From assembly GCF_002778315.1 (NCBI RefSeq), contig NZ_NESA01000014.1:1-64000 (forward strand): a DNA stretch of 64,000 nt. The letters are read 5' to 3'. The position numbers were made by a program, and so were the translations under genes. Positions 34,185 to 42,742 of the stretch are shown piece by piece. Source of the stretch: Limnohabitans sp. JirII-31 (GTDB lineage Bacteria > Pseudomonadota > Gammaproteobacteria > Burkholderiales > Burkholderiaceae_C). Every line of letters begins with the position of its first letter. The stretch's first letter is position 1. A model generated the notes under the pieces. It made no database searches. It saw nothing but the letters and a program-made list of their open reading frames with translations, and was not told the origin of the DNA.

Positions 34185-35086
34185 ACACTAACCTGATCCA
34201 AGACAGCCAAGCCTTGCTCAACAGCACCGACGCCAGCACCACAGCGCCCACACGCCGCCTGGCCTTGCAAACTGCCTTGGGGCTGGGCTATGCCGCAGCG
34301 GCCATGCCCCTGATGGCACAAACCGCCATCAAAACCTCCAGCGAAGGCTTGGTGACTGGCGAGGTGGTGATAGACGTCAACGGGTTCAAGATGCCGGCCT
34401 ACCGCTCGGCGCCAGCAGGCAAAACCAACCTGCCGGTGGTGCTGGTGATTTCGGAAATTTTTGGCGTGCACGAATACATCGCCGATGTGACCCGCCGTCT
34501 GGCCAAAGAAGGCTACCTGGCCATTGCCCCCGAGTTGTTCATCCGCCAGGGTGACGCCAGCAGCTACGGCGAAATTGCCAAACTGCAAGCCGAAGTCATT
34601 GCCAAAGTCCCCGATGCCCAAGTGATGGGCGACTTAGACGCCTGTGTGGCCTGGGCCGGTGGGCAAGGCGGCAACACGCAACGCATTGGCATCACTGGGT
34701 TTTGCTGGGGCGGTCGCATTACCTGGTTGTACGCACAACGCAACCCCAGCGTCAAAGCCGGTGTGGCTTGGTACGGTCGCTTGGAGGGCCAAACCAGCCC
34801 CATCAACCCCAGCCACCCGATTGAACAAGCCGCTCAACTCAAAGCCCCGGTGCTGGGTTTGTATGGCGCGGCGGACACGGGCATTCCCGTGGCCTCGGTC
34901 GACCGCATGAAAGCCGCGTTGGCCCAAGCCGGGGCACAAGGCAACGCCGCCGCCAAGGCCAGCGACTTCGTGGTGTACCCAGACACCCCCCACGCGTTTC
35001 ATGCCGACTACCGCGCCAGCTACCGCGCAGGCCCCGCCACCGATGGCTGGCAACGCGCGGTGGCGTGGTTCGCGAAGAACCTGTAA
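34181..35086 (+). CDS. Exported dienelactone hydrolase-family protein
   Basis: A 301-residue alpha/beta hydrolase. The N-terminal extension has a twin-arginine-like leader (TRRLALQTALGLGYAAAAMP, cleavage near LMAQ). The hydrolase domain starts near residue 55, with the cysteine nucleophile in GFCWGG (as in dienelactone hydrolase), aspartate in GAADTGIP and histidine in TPHAFHADYR. Start overlaps the upstream stop (ATGA). The role in a sulfur operon is unclear. Confidence 0.85.
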   Translation: MNTNLIQDSQALLNSTDASTTAPTRRLALQTALGLGYAAAAMPLMAQTAIKTSSEGLVTGEVVIDVNGFKMPAYRSAPAGKTNLPVVLVISEIFGVHEYIADVTRRLAKEGYLAIAPELFIRQGDASSYGEIAKLQAEVIAKVPDAQVMGDLDACVAWAGGQGGNTQRIGITGFCWGGRITWLYAQRNPSVKAGVAWYGRLEGQTSPINPSHPIEQAAQLKAPVLGLYGAADTGIPVASVDRMKAALAQAGAQGNAAAKASDFVVYPDTPHAFHADYRASYRAGPATDGWQRAVAWFAKNL

Positions 35087-35091
35087 ACCGC

Positions 35092-36180
35092 CTACGCCGC
35101 TACAAAGACCCGCGCCTTGCGCGGCGTCAGCACCAAGGTGTCGCCTTCGGCAAAGCCTTGGTCATAAAACTGCGCGGCAGGAATTTGCGCTTCGATGATT
35201 TGCTCTTGCGACGGGTTGTCGCCTTCCACGGCGACCAACTCCAGCCGAGCCGTTGGCCCCACCACGATGGCGCGTGTGAGCTGCGCCACGATGCCCTCGT
35301 CACCATGCGTGTAGCGGCGCACATCCAGGTCATGTGGGCGCACATACACCGAGGCTTTGGCGTCTTGCACATCGCGGTGCTCGGGACTGGCCACACGCAC
35401 CGTCTGGCCTTCGATGCCAATGTGCATCTCGCCTTCATGGGCACGGCCATGAAACAAATTCACATCACCCAAAAAGCCATAGACAAACGGGCTGGCCGGG
35501 TGCTCCCACACCTGTTGGGGTGAGCCCACCTGCTCCACCTGGCCACGGTTCATCACCACCACACGGTCGGCCACTTCCAGCGCTTCTTCTTGGTCATGGG
35601 TGACGAAGATGGTGGTGACGTTCAAGTCGTCGTGCAAGCGGCGCAACCAGCGGCGCAACTCTTTGCGCACCTTGGCGTCCAAGGCACCAAAGGGCTCGTC
35701 GAGCAGCAACACCTTGGGCTCCACCGCCAAGGCACGTGCCAGCGCAATGCGTTGGCGTTGTCCACCCGATAGCTGTGAGGGGTAGCGGTCGGCCAACCAA
35801 TCGAGTTGCACCAGGCTCAAGAGCTCGTGCACTTTTTGTTTGATTTGCGCTTCGCTTGGGCGCTCGCTGCGAGGTTTGACGCGCAGGCCAAAGGCCACGT
35901 TTTCAAACACCGTCATGTGGCGAAACAGCGCGTAGTGCTGGAACACAAACCCCACTTGGCGCTCACGCACGTGCACGTGGGTGGTGTCTTCGCCACTGAA
36001 CAAAATCGTGCCGCGATCGGCCGTCTCTAAACCCGCAATGATGCGCAGCAAGGTGGTCTTGCCACAGCCCGAGGGGCCGAGCAAGGCGATCAGCTCGCCC
36101 GAGCCAATGTCCAGGCTGACGTCGCCCAGCGCTTGAAAGTCGCCAAACTGCTTGTGGATGTTTCTGATTTCAATGCTCAT
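35092..36180 (-). CDS. cysA: Sulfate/thiosulfate ABC transporter ATP-binding protein CysA
   Basis: A 362-residue ATPase. Walker [10 protein letters not shown] (about 35-43), signature [16 protein letters not shown], Walker [13 protein letters not shown], then the H-loop [15 protein letters not shown] and a C-terminal regulatory TOBE-like domain (about 240-360). Energises sulfate uptake with CysT and CysW. The start overlaps the cysW stop (ATGA). Last gene of the operon, convergent with the dienelactone hydrolase gene. Confidence 0.95.
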   Translation of the reverse strand: MSIEIRNIHKQFGDFQALGDVSLDIGSGELIALLGPSGCGKTTLLRIIAGLETADRGTILFSGEDTTHVHVRERQVGFVFQHYALFRHMTVFENVAFGLRVKPRSERPSEAQIKQKVHELLSLVQLDWLADRYPSQLSGGQRQRIALARALAVEPKVLLLDEPFGALDAKVRKELRRWLRRLHDDLNVTTIFVTHDQEEALEVADRVVVMNRGQVEQVGSPQQVWEHPASPFVYGFLGDVNLFHGRAHEGEMHIGIEGQTVRVASPEHRDVQDAKASVYVRPHDLDVRRYTHGDEGIVAQLTRAIVVGPTARLELVAVEGDNPSQEQIIEAQIPAAQFYDQGFAEGDTLVLTPRKARVFVAA

Positions 36181-37118
36181 GGCTGTGTGCTCTTGGAAGA
36201 AGGGGCTAGCGCACTGGGGCGTTCAGGCGGCAAATCGGCCGAGGCTTTGAGTTCACGTGCATGACGCCACTCCACCGTCGACTTGATGGCCAAGGTCACC
36301 AAGGCCAGCAGCGCCAACAGCGAGGCCACCGCAAACGCCGCCGCCGACTGGTATTCGTTGTACAAAATTTCCACATGCAAGGGCATGGTGTTGGTTTGGC
36401 CCCGTATGTGACCCGACACCACCGACACCGCGCCAAACTCGCCCATGGCCCGCGCGTTGCACAAGATGACGCCGTAAATCAGGCCCCACTTGATGTTGGG
36501 CAGCGTCACATGCCAAAAGGTTTGCCAGCCAGTGGCCCCGAGCACGATGGCCGCTTGCTCTTCGTCGTTGCCTTGGGCTTGCATGAGCGGAATCAACTCA
36601 CGCGCGATGAACGGAAAAGTCACAAACACCGTGGCCAACACAATGCCCGGCACCGCAAAAATAATTTTGATGTCATGCGCTTGCAACCAAGGGCCAAACC
36701 AACCCTGGGCACCAAACATCAAGACATAAATCAAACCCGCCACCACCGGCGACACCGAAAACGGCAAGTCCACCAAGGTGGTCAAAAACGCCTTGCCCGG
36801 AAATTCGTATTTGGCAATCGCCCAAGCCGCTGCCACGCCAAACACCAAGTTCAAAGGCACGGCGACCAAGGCGGTGAGAAAGGTCAAGCGGATGGCCGAC
36901 CACGCATCGGGCTCTTGCAGCGCTTGCCAGTACACATCTACGCCCTTGCGCAAGGCTTCGGTGAACACCGCCGCCAGGGGCAAGACCAAGAACAAAAACA
37001 TGAAGCACAGCGCCAGGGCAATCAAACTCCAGCGCACCCAAGCGGGCTCGGTGGTGCCAGCACGCTGGGCTTTGGCCGTCACAGCCGTGGTGGAAGAAGG
37101 GTTCAACACGGCACTCAT
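36177..37118 (-). CDS. cysW: Sulfate ABC transporter permease CysW
   Basis: A 313-residue permease with six predicted helices. The EAA loop is [25 protein letters not shown], and [22 protein letters not shown] is diagnostic of CysW. A basic N-terminal extension precedes the first helix. ATG chosen because it forms an ATGA overlap with the cysT stop. Confidence 0.95.
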   Translation of the reverse strand: MSAVLNPSSTTAVTAKAQRAGTTEPAWVRWSLIALALCFMFLFLVLPLAAVFTEALRKGVDVYWQALQEPDAWSAIRLTFLTALVAVPLNLVFGVAAAWAIAKYEFPGKAFLTTLVDLPFSVSPVVAGLIYVLMFGAQGWFGPWLQAHDIKIIFAVPGIVLATVFVTFPFIARELIPLMQAQGNDEEQAAIVLGATGWQTFWHVTLPNIKWGLIYGVILCNARAMGEFGAVSVVSGHIRGQTNTMPLHVEILYNEYQSAAAFAVASLLALLALVTLAIKSTVEWRHARELKASADLPPERPSALAPSSKSTQP

Positions 37119-37969
37119 GCGGATGCTCCGGTGTGGCGGCGCTGCCACGCTTGCAAGGCGTTGATGACCAGCAACAACACAAACGAGATCACCAGCATCA
37201 CGACCGCCACCGCAGTGGCACCGGCGTAGTCATACTGTTCCAGCTTGCCGATGATGATGAGTGGCGTGATTTCCGACACCATGGGCATGTTGCCCGCAAT
37301 GAAAATGACCGAGCCGTACTCGCCAATGGCGCGCGCAAAGGCCATGGCAAAGCCCGTCAACAAGGCCGGCGCGATGGACGGAAAAATCACCCGACTGAAA
37401 ATTTGCCAGCGCGTGGCGCCCAGGCACGTGGCGGCTTCTTCCAGTTCTTTTTCGGCATCTTCCAACACCGGCTGCACCGTGCGCACCACAAACGGCAAGC
37501 CAATGAAGATCAAGGCAATCACCACCCCGTTGGGGTTGAACGCCAACTGAATGCCCAGCGGTTCAAGGTACTGACCGATCCAGCCGTTGCCCGCCAGCAA
37601 AGCCGTCAGCGAAATACCCGCCACCGCGGTGGGCAGTGCAAACGGCAAGTCCACCAAAGCATCCACCACCTTCTTGCCAAAGAAGTTGTAACGCACCAGC
37701 ACCCACGCCACCAGCAAGCCAAACACCACATTCACCAAAGCCGCCACCAGCGACGCACCAAAGGTCAAGCGGTACGAAGCCATCACACGCGGGCCGGTGA
37801 CAGCAGCCCAAAACTGCTCCCACGTGAGCGTGAAAGTTTTGAAGATCAAGGCCGACAAAGGAATCAGCACGATCAAGCAGAGGTAGGTGATCGTGAACCC
37901 TAGGGTGATGTTGAACCCCGGCAGCACGCGCGCAGGGCGGTGCCGCTGTGGCAAAGAAAAGAGTGCCAT
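37115..37969 (-). CDS. cysT: Sulfate ABC transporter permease CysT (CysU)
   Basis: A 284-residue six-helix permease. [14 protein letters not shown], the EAA segment [23 protein letters not shown] and [14 protein letters not shown] identify CysT. It begins 6 nt after the sbp stop and overlaps cysW. The inner-membrane half of the sulfate importer. Confidence 0.95.
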   Translation of the reverse strand: MALFSLPQRHRPARVLPGFNITLGFTITYLCLIVLIPLSALIFKTFTLTWEQFWAAVTGPRVMASYRLTFGASLVAALVNVVFGLLVAWVLVRYNFFGKKVVDALVDLPFALPTAVAGISLTALLAGNGWIGQYLEPLGIQLAFNPNGVVIALIFIGLPFVVRTVQPVLEDAEKELEEAATCLGATRWQIFSRVIFPSIAPALLTGFAMAFARAIGEYGSVIFIAGNMPMVSEITPLIIIGKLEQYDYAGATAVAVVMLVISFVLLLVINALQAWQRRHTGASA

Positions 37970-37975
37970 GCCTGC

Positions 37976-38968
37976 TTACTTCACCGTGTAAATTTTGTCG
38001 AACTGGCCACCGTCGTTGAAGTGCACTTTCTGCGCCTCAGCCAAGGAGCCGAAATACTCACTCACCGGCACCAACTGGATGGGCTTGAAGGTGGCGGCAT
38101 ATTTCTTCAACAAAGCCGCAGAACGTGGGCGCAGGGCATGCTTGGCCGCAATCTCTTGCGCTTCGTCGGAATAGAGGTAGTCCAAATAAGCTTTGGCCAA
38201 TTCACCGGTGCCCTTTTTGGCCACAGTGCGTTCAACCACCGCCACTGGGTTCTCAGCCACGATGCTCACGCTGGGGTGCACAGCATCGACCTTGCCCGTG
38301 CCGAACTCGCGGTCAACCGAGATCACCTCAGATTCAAACGTCACCAACACATCGCCGATGTTGCGTTGCAAGAAGATGGTGGTGGCATCGCGTCCGCCTT
38401 TGGCCAAGACCGGCACGTTTTTGAACAGCTTGCCAACAAACTCCGCTGCCTGCGCATCGGTGCCGCCCTTCTTGCGTGCATAGGCCCACGCCGCCAGATA
38501 CGCCATGCGGCCGTTGCCGCCGGTTTTGGGGTTGACGATGATCACCTGCACACCCGGTTTGATCAGATCGTCCCAATCCTTGATGCCTTTGGGGTTGCCG
38601 TTACGCGTCAAAAACAGCATGGTGGACGTGGTGGGCGACGCGTTGTTGGGAAAGCGCTTGGCCCAGTCTTTGGCCACCACACCGTTGTTGGCCAAAAACT
38701 CAATGTCGGTGGTGGTGTTCATGGTCACCACATCGGCGTCGAGGCCATCGTTGACGGCACGCGCTTGCGCGCTGGAGCCACCATGGGCTTGGTCGATCTT
38801 GACGTCTTTGCCGGTGGTCTTTTTGTAATGGGCCACAAAGGCCGCGTTGTAGTCTTTGTAAAACTCGCGCGCTACGTCGTACGAGGCATTCAACAAAGTT
38901 TGTGCTGAGGCCCACGACGTGAGGGTCAGCAGCGCCAGCGCACAGGTGGTGCGAATCAGTTTTTTCAT
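37976..38968 (-). CDS. sbp: Sulfate-binding periplasmic protein
   Basis: A 330-residue binding protein with signal peptide ending WASAQ. Diagnostic blocks: LLNASYDVAREFYKDYNAAF, QAHGGSSAQARAVNDGLDADVVTM, NPKTGGNGRMAYLAAWAYA and TFESEVI. Feeds CysTWA. The start overlaps the stop of the upstream alpha/beta hydrolase (ATGA). A second sulfate-binding protein is encoded at 56695-57723. Confidence 0.94.
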   Translation of the reverse strand: MKKLIRTTCALALLTLTSWASAQTLLNASYDVAREFYKDYNAAFVAHYKKTTGKDVKIDQAHGGSSAQARAVNDGLDADVVTMNTTTDIEFLANNGVVAKDWAKRFPNNASPTTSTMLFLTRNGNPKGIKDWDDLIKPGVQVIIVNPKTGGNGRMAYLAAWAYARKKGGTDAQAAEFVGKLFKNVPVLAKGGRDATTIFLQRNIGDVLVTFESEVISVDREFGTGKVDAVHPSVSIVAENPVAVVERTVAKKGTGELAKAYLDYLYSDEAQEIAAKHALRPRSAALLKKYAATFKPIQLVPVSEYFGSLAEAQKVHFNDGGQFDKIYTVK

Positions 38969-39570
38969 ACGGTTTGAAGGTGAAGAGGAGAAACAGAAGC
39001 GCTCACACTGCCCGGCGCATTCAACGCCAAAGGCTTGCCCACCAAGGACTGCAACAGCGCAAGCCCCAGCGGCCAGTCGCCAAAACCCGACTCGACGTTG
39101 ATGTGGCCGGCGTTTTGCAAACGCACAAATTCACTGCCCCACGAACGCGCATACGCGCCCGCTGTGCGCACCGAGCAGTACGGGTCGTTGCTGCTGGCCA
39201 CCAACACACTGCGGTACGGCAAAGGCTGATAAGGCACCGGGGCAAAGTCGACCAAAGGCGCGCGCCGCTCTGGATCGGCCGGGGCCACCAACAAAGCGCC
39301 TTGAACGCGTGTCACCACCTCGGGCGGCAAATGCGTGATGGCAATGCAGCCCAAGCTGTGGCCCACCAACACCACCGGGCCGTCTTGTGCCAACACGGTG
39401 TTGCCAATGCTGCGCACCCAGGCGCTGCGGGTGGGTTGCATCCAATCGTCTTGCTGCACCCGAACAGCATGCGTCAAGCCGTCGGCCCACAGGCTTTGCC
39501 AGTGGCCGGGGCCTGAATCGCGCCAACCGGGCACGATGATGAGTGTGGGAGAAGAAGACATGGCCTGCAT
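38965..39570 (-). CDS. RBBP9/YdeN-type alpha/beta hydrolase heading the sulfate operon
   Basis: A 201-residue small serine hydrolase of the YdeN/RBBP9 family. LIIVPGWRDSGPGHWQSLW starts the fold, the nucleophile is in VGHSLG, the acid in SSNDPYC and the histidine in NAGHINVESGFGDW. Cytoplasmic. Its stop overlaps the sbp start, making it the first gene of the sulfate ABC operon. The start is uncertain between 39570 and 39561. A link to sulfur metabolism is positional only. Confidence 0.85.
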   Translation of the reverse strand: MQAMSSSPTLIIVPGWRDSGPGHWQSLWADGLTHAVRVQQDDWMQPTRSAWVRSIGNTVLAQDGPVVLVGHSLGCIAITHLPPEVVTRVQGALLVAPADPERRAPLVDFAPVPYQPLPYRSVLVASSNDPYCSVRTAGAYARSWGSEFVRLQNAGHINVESGFGDWPLGLALLQSLVGKPLALNAPGSVSASVSPLHLQTV

Positions 39571-39592
39571 TGTGTGAGGCCAGTCTCGAATC

Positions 39593-39613
39593 AACAACGA
39601 ATCAATCGTTGTT
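39593..39613. promoter_or_regulatory. Palindrome in the divergent sulfate operon/nitrilase promoter
   Basis: Perfect 8-bp arms AACAACGA and TCGTTGTT around ATCAA, in the 97-bp gap between the sulfate operon and the amidase gene. A TATAAA-like -10 (39634-39639) for the plus-strand gene lies just downstream. Candidate operator; the regulator is unknown. Confidence 0.45.
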
Positions 39614-39667
39614 TGCTTATGCCCAACTTCGTATATAAAAGTCAGCCACACCCATCCAATCAAGACC

Positions 39668-40507
39668 ATGAACCCCCATCTCCTCAAAGTCGCTCTCTTG
39701 CAAATGCGCGCCAGTACAGAAGTAGCGGTCAACATCGCGGCAGTGCAATTGGGCTTTCAGCAAGCTGCGCGCGACAACGCCGCTTTGTTGGTCACGCCAG
39801 AAATGACGTCGGCGCTCGACCGCCGTCCCGGTGCCTTATTGGCGAAAGCTCACACGCAAGAAGACGACCCTTCTTTGAAAATTTTTTGTAACCTCGCGCG
39901 TCAGTACCAGATGGATGTGTTGATTGGCTCCATGGCCATCCAAGTCGAAGCGAAACGACTGGCGAATCGGAGTTTTTTCATCAGCAAAGAAGGCCTCGTG
40001 GTGGCGCACTACGACAAGATCCACTTGTTCGATGTGAACTTAGGCGAAGGTGAGCGCTATCAAGAATCTGCGCGCTTTGTGGCAGGCCAAGAAGCGGTGC
40101 TGGTCAAAGGCGCTCAGTACGCGCTGGGCATGACGGTGTGCTACGACCTGCGCTTCCCTCAGCTCTACCATGACCTGGCGCTTGCGGGTGCAGACATCTT
40201 GACCGTGCCCTCCGCCTTCACAGTGCCGACGGGAGAAGCGCATTGGCACACGCTGCTGCGCGCGCGTGCCATCGAAACAGGTTGTTTTGTGCTGGCTCCG
40301 GCACAGCACGGCCAGCATGAAGATGGGCGCACCACCTATGGTCACTCGCTGGTGGTCAATCCGTGGGGCGAGGTCGTGGCCGAGAAGCCCGAAGGCGCGG
40401 GCGTTCTGATGGCAACGCTCGATTTATCCCAAGTCCAGCAAGCGCGCAACAAGCTGCCTAGCTTGCAGCACACGCGTCCCTACCAACTGAAAACCATCGA
40501 GATTTGA
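39668..40507 (+). CDS. Carbon-nitrogen hydrolase, Nit1/omega-amidase-like
   Basis: A 279-residue nitrilase-superfamily amidase. The catalytic triad regions are TPEMTS (glutamate), YDKIHLFDV (lysine) and TVCYDLRFP (cysteine). The DLRFP ending and HLFDVN fit Nit1-type deaminated-glutathione amidase or omega-amidase. Cytoplasmic metabolite repair enzyme. It starts a group of genes read towards slipin with one minus-strand gene in between. Confidence 0.88.
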   Translation: MNPHLLKVALLQMRASTEVAVNIAAVQLGFQQAARDNAALLVTPEMTSALDRRPGALLAKAHTQEDDPSLKIFCNLARQYQMDVLIGSMAIQVEAKRLANRSFFISKEGLVVAHYDKIHLFDVNLGEGERYQESARFVAGQEAVLVKGAQYALGMTVCYDLRFPQLYHDLALAGADILTVPSAFTVPTGEAHWHTLLRARAIETGCFVLAPAQHGQHEDGRTTYGHSLVVNPWGEVVAEKPEGAGVLMATLDLSQVQQARNKLPSLQHTRPYQLKTIEI

Positions 40508-40510
40508 TGG

Positions 40511-40906
40511 TCAAAAATCGTCGCCTTTGAGGGCATCAATTCTCAAGAAGCACTTTTTCGCATAGGCCAGCAGCTGTGGATCGGTGGGATGGTCCACCGT
40601 CTCGACGCCCAAGATTTTTTGGGCCACATGTGGGTCATGGTGGTGCACGTGCTTGATGAACTCCAGCTTGGCTGAACCTGGTCCCACCACCAACACCTCT
40701 TTGGCATCTGCGATAGACGTCACCACCTCATGCAGGTAGCTCTGACTGGTTTCAGCCTTGCCGCTGCCCAAGGTGCCCCGATGGTGGTGCAGATGCGCTT
40801 GTTTCGAGTTGGTTTTGACCAGCTCTCGCGTGCTGCTGTCTGCATTGAAATGGATGATGTGGGCTTCTTGGTGATCGATCCAAACGACGGCATGGTTAAA
40901 CGACAT
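40511..40906 (-). CDS. eRF1/pelota-domain-like 'translational machinery' protein
   Basis: A 131-residue cytoplasmic protein starting MSFNHAVVWIDHQEAHIIHF after AGGAG. Histidine-rich stretch QAHLHHHRGTLGSG, then SYLHEVVTSIADAKEVLVVGPGSAKLEF and GVETVDHPTDPQLLAYAKKCF. This resembles the short bacterial proteins related to an eRF1 domain that databases name translational machinery protein. The biochemical role is not established. Convergent with the amidase gene (3 nt apart). Confidence 0.75.
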   Translation of the reverse strand: MSFNHAVVWIDHQEAHIIHFNADSSTRELVKTNSKQAHLHHHRGTLGSGKAETSQSYLHEVVTSIADAKEVLVVGPGSAKLEFIKHVHHHDPHVAQKILGVETVDHPTDPQLLAYAKKCFLRIDALKGDDF

Positions 40907-41007
40907 AAGTTCTCCTGTTGAGTTTTGAGTGTCTTGCCAATTCACGGCCCTGTGTTTGCGTCACATCAAGCAAGTCGCAAGTATCTGCAACAACCACGTG
41001 TTGCACT

Positions 41008-41021
41008 GTGCGTTCGCGCAC
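41008..41021. repeat. UUCG-tetraloop hairpin in intergenic DNA
   Basis: GTGCG-TTCG-CGCAC, a short hairpin with a stable UUCG loop; a second small repeat GCAACA / TGTTGC lies at 40987-41004. Both are in the 185-bp divergent gap between the eRF1-like gene and slipin. There is no T-tract, so it is not a terminator. Confidence 0.35.
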
Positions 41022-41091
41022 GCCCATCCATTGAGTACGAACAGGCTTGGGTATACGATGAAAGACATCTGTTTCACCCTTAAGGTCCGCC

Positions 41092-41949
41092 ATGAATTCC
41101 ATCACCCTCTTTGTCTCTGTTGTGTTGGCGGGCATCGGCTTGGCGCTGACGGCCTTGGGTCAACACAACATCGGACTGTTCTTTTTCGGCCTGGCGGGTT
41201 TGGTGTTTCTCTCTCTCAAGATGGCCAACACCTGGGAAAAGTTTGTGGTTCTTCGGGCCGGTAAGTTGCATGGCGTCAAAGGGCCGGGCTTGTTTTTCAT
41301 CATCCCGTTCATCGACGACATCGTGGCCATCATCGATGAACGCATTCAAACCACGGCCTTCAACGCAGAGCAGGCTTTGACCAAAGACACCGTGCCGGTG
41401 AATGTCGATGCCATTATTTTTTGGCATGTCCACGATGCCGAACACGCCGCTCTTGCCATCACCGATTACCAACAAGCCATTGACCGTGTCGCGCAAACAT
41501 CGCTGCGTGAAATGATTGGCAGCTCTATGCTCTCCGCGCTTTTGTCTGACAGAAAAACAGCGGACCAACACCTGTGTGAAACGATTGGGCAAAAAACCCA
41601 GGAATGGGGCATCACCGTGAGCGCGGTTGAAATTCGCGATGTTGCGATTCCTGAGGCCTTGCAAGACGCCATGTCGCGCCAAGCCCAGGCCGAGCGCGAA
41701 AAACAAGCACGCATCATCTTGGGCACGTCCGAGGCAGAAATCGCCGCCAAGTTTGTCGAAGCCGCCAAAATTTATGCCGAACAACCCGGTGCCATGCAAC
41801 TGCGCGCGATGAACATCATTTACGAAACCACCAAAGAGCGTGGAGCCACCATCTTGATCCCCAGCGCCATGGTTGACAGCATGAACCCCACCGACGTCGC
41901 CGCGGTGGCCGTGGGGCTGGCCCGTCAAGCACCCACCCCTGAAAAATAA
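41092..41949 (+). CDS. Slipin (SPFH/band-7 stomatin-like) membrane protein
   Basis: A 285-residue protein with two N-terminal hydrophobic segments (about 5-40), then the SPFH domain: VKGPGLFFIIPFIDDIVAII, TKDTVPVNVDAIIFWHV and REMIGSSMLSALLSDR. A coiled region rich in A, E, Q and K follows (AMSRQAQAEREKQARII). It assembles into membrane microdomain scaffolds. The usual NfeD partner gene is not adjacent. Downstream the deacetylase reading frame overlaps its last codons. Confidence 0.9.
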   Translation: MNSITLFVSVVLAGIGLALTALGQHNIGLFFFGLAGLVFLSLKMANTWEKFVVLRAGKLHGVKGPGLFFIIPFIDDIVAIIDERIQTTAFNAEQALTKDTVPVNVDAIIFWHVHDAEHAALAITDYQQAIDRVAQTSLREMIGSSMLSALLSDRKTADQHLCETIGQKTQEWGITVSAVEIRDVAIPEALQDAMSRQAQAEREKQARIILGTSEAEIAAKFVEAAKIYAEQPGAMQLRAMNIIYETTKERGATILIPSAMVDSMNPTDVAAVAVGLARQAPTPEK

Positions 41950-42679
41950 ATTAACCTCGTGGATTCGCCAACGGCTGTGCACCTTTGCTTTGGCCATCGC
42001 GCCAAGCCTGCTGTGGGCACAGCCTTTGATTGAAGTACACGACACCATCGCTGGCGCCAAGGCCCCCCAACAAGTGGCCCTGACGCTCGATGCATGCACC
42101 GGGGCTTTTGACGACGACTTGATCGAGTTTCTAATTCGTAACCGCATACCCGCCACGCTCTTTGCCACCAAGCGGTGGTTGGTGAACAACCCCCAAGGGG
42201 TGGCCATCATCAAAGCGCATCGAGATCTGTTTGACGTGGAAAACCACGGCGAAAACCACATCCCCGCCGTGATCGGGCAAGGCCGTCGGGTCTACGGCAT
42301 ACCGGGTGAGCCCGACCTGTTGCATTTGCGCCGAGAAGTCCAAGAAGGGGCCAAAGCCATCACCGACATGATGGGCATCGCGCCCCGTTGGTACCGAGGC
42401 GCCACGGCCGAATACGACACCCAAGCCCTGAAAGAAATCAAACAACTCGGATTTGGCATTGCAGGCTTCTCTGTCAATGCCGATGCAGGGGCCACCCTCA
42501 GCCAAGCGGCCATTCAAAAGCGGCTGTCACACGTCAAAGGCGGAGACGTCATCATTGCCCACATGAACAAGCCTGCCTCGCAAACCGCTGAAGGCTTGTC
42601 GAGCGGTTTGTTGGCGTTGTTACGCCGCGGCTTTGTGTTTGTTCGCCTGGACCAAGTGGATCTGCGCGTGGTCCCCTGA
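41939..42679 (+). CDS. Secreted polysaccharide deacetylase-family protein, non-standard start
   Basis: A predicted 246-residue protein. The NodB-type fold is seen in VALTLDACTGAFDDDLIEFL (variant of TFDDG, with the aspartates), VENHGENH (histidine ligands) and RWYRGATAEYD. The first standard start codon in frame (TTG, 41990) would leave only SLLWAQ of the signal peptide. Reading from CTG at 41939 restores a complete one (basic KNKLTSWIRQR, hydrophobic core, cleavage at LLWAQ); ATT at 41963 is another option. The CTG overlaps the slipin stop, suggesting coupled translation. A sequencing error is an alternative. Acts in the cell envelope; substrate unknown. Confidence 0.7.
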   Translation: MKNKLTSWIRQRLCTFALAIAPSLLWAQPLIEVHDTIAGAKAPQQVALTLDACTGAFDDDLIEFLIRNRIPATLFATKRWLVNNPQGVAIIKAHRDLFDVENHGENHIPAVIGQGRRVYGIPGEPDLLHLRREVQEGAKAITDMMGIAPRWYRGATAEYDTQALKEIKQLGFGIAGFSVNADAGATLSQAAIQKRLSHVKGGDVIIAHMNKPASQTAEGLSSGLLALLRRGFVFVRLDQVDLRVVP

Positions 42680-42742
42680 GACTTTCTGGCACGACATGGT
42701 TTGACAGACAATGCGCAGTCCTTTTCTCACGCTGGAGCATCC

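Noticed and set aside
41080..42261. A 393-codon open frame on the minus strand
   Set aside because: Antisense to slipin and the deacetylase; composition typical of a shadow frame.
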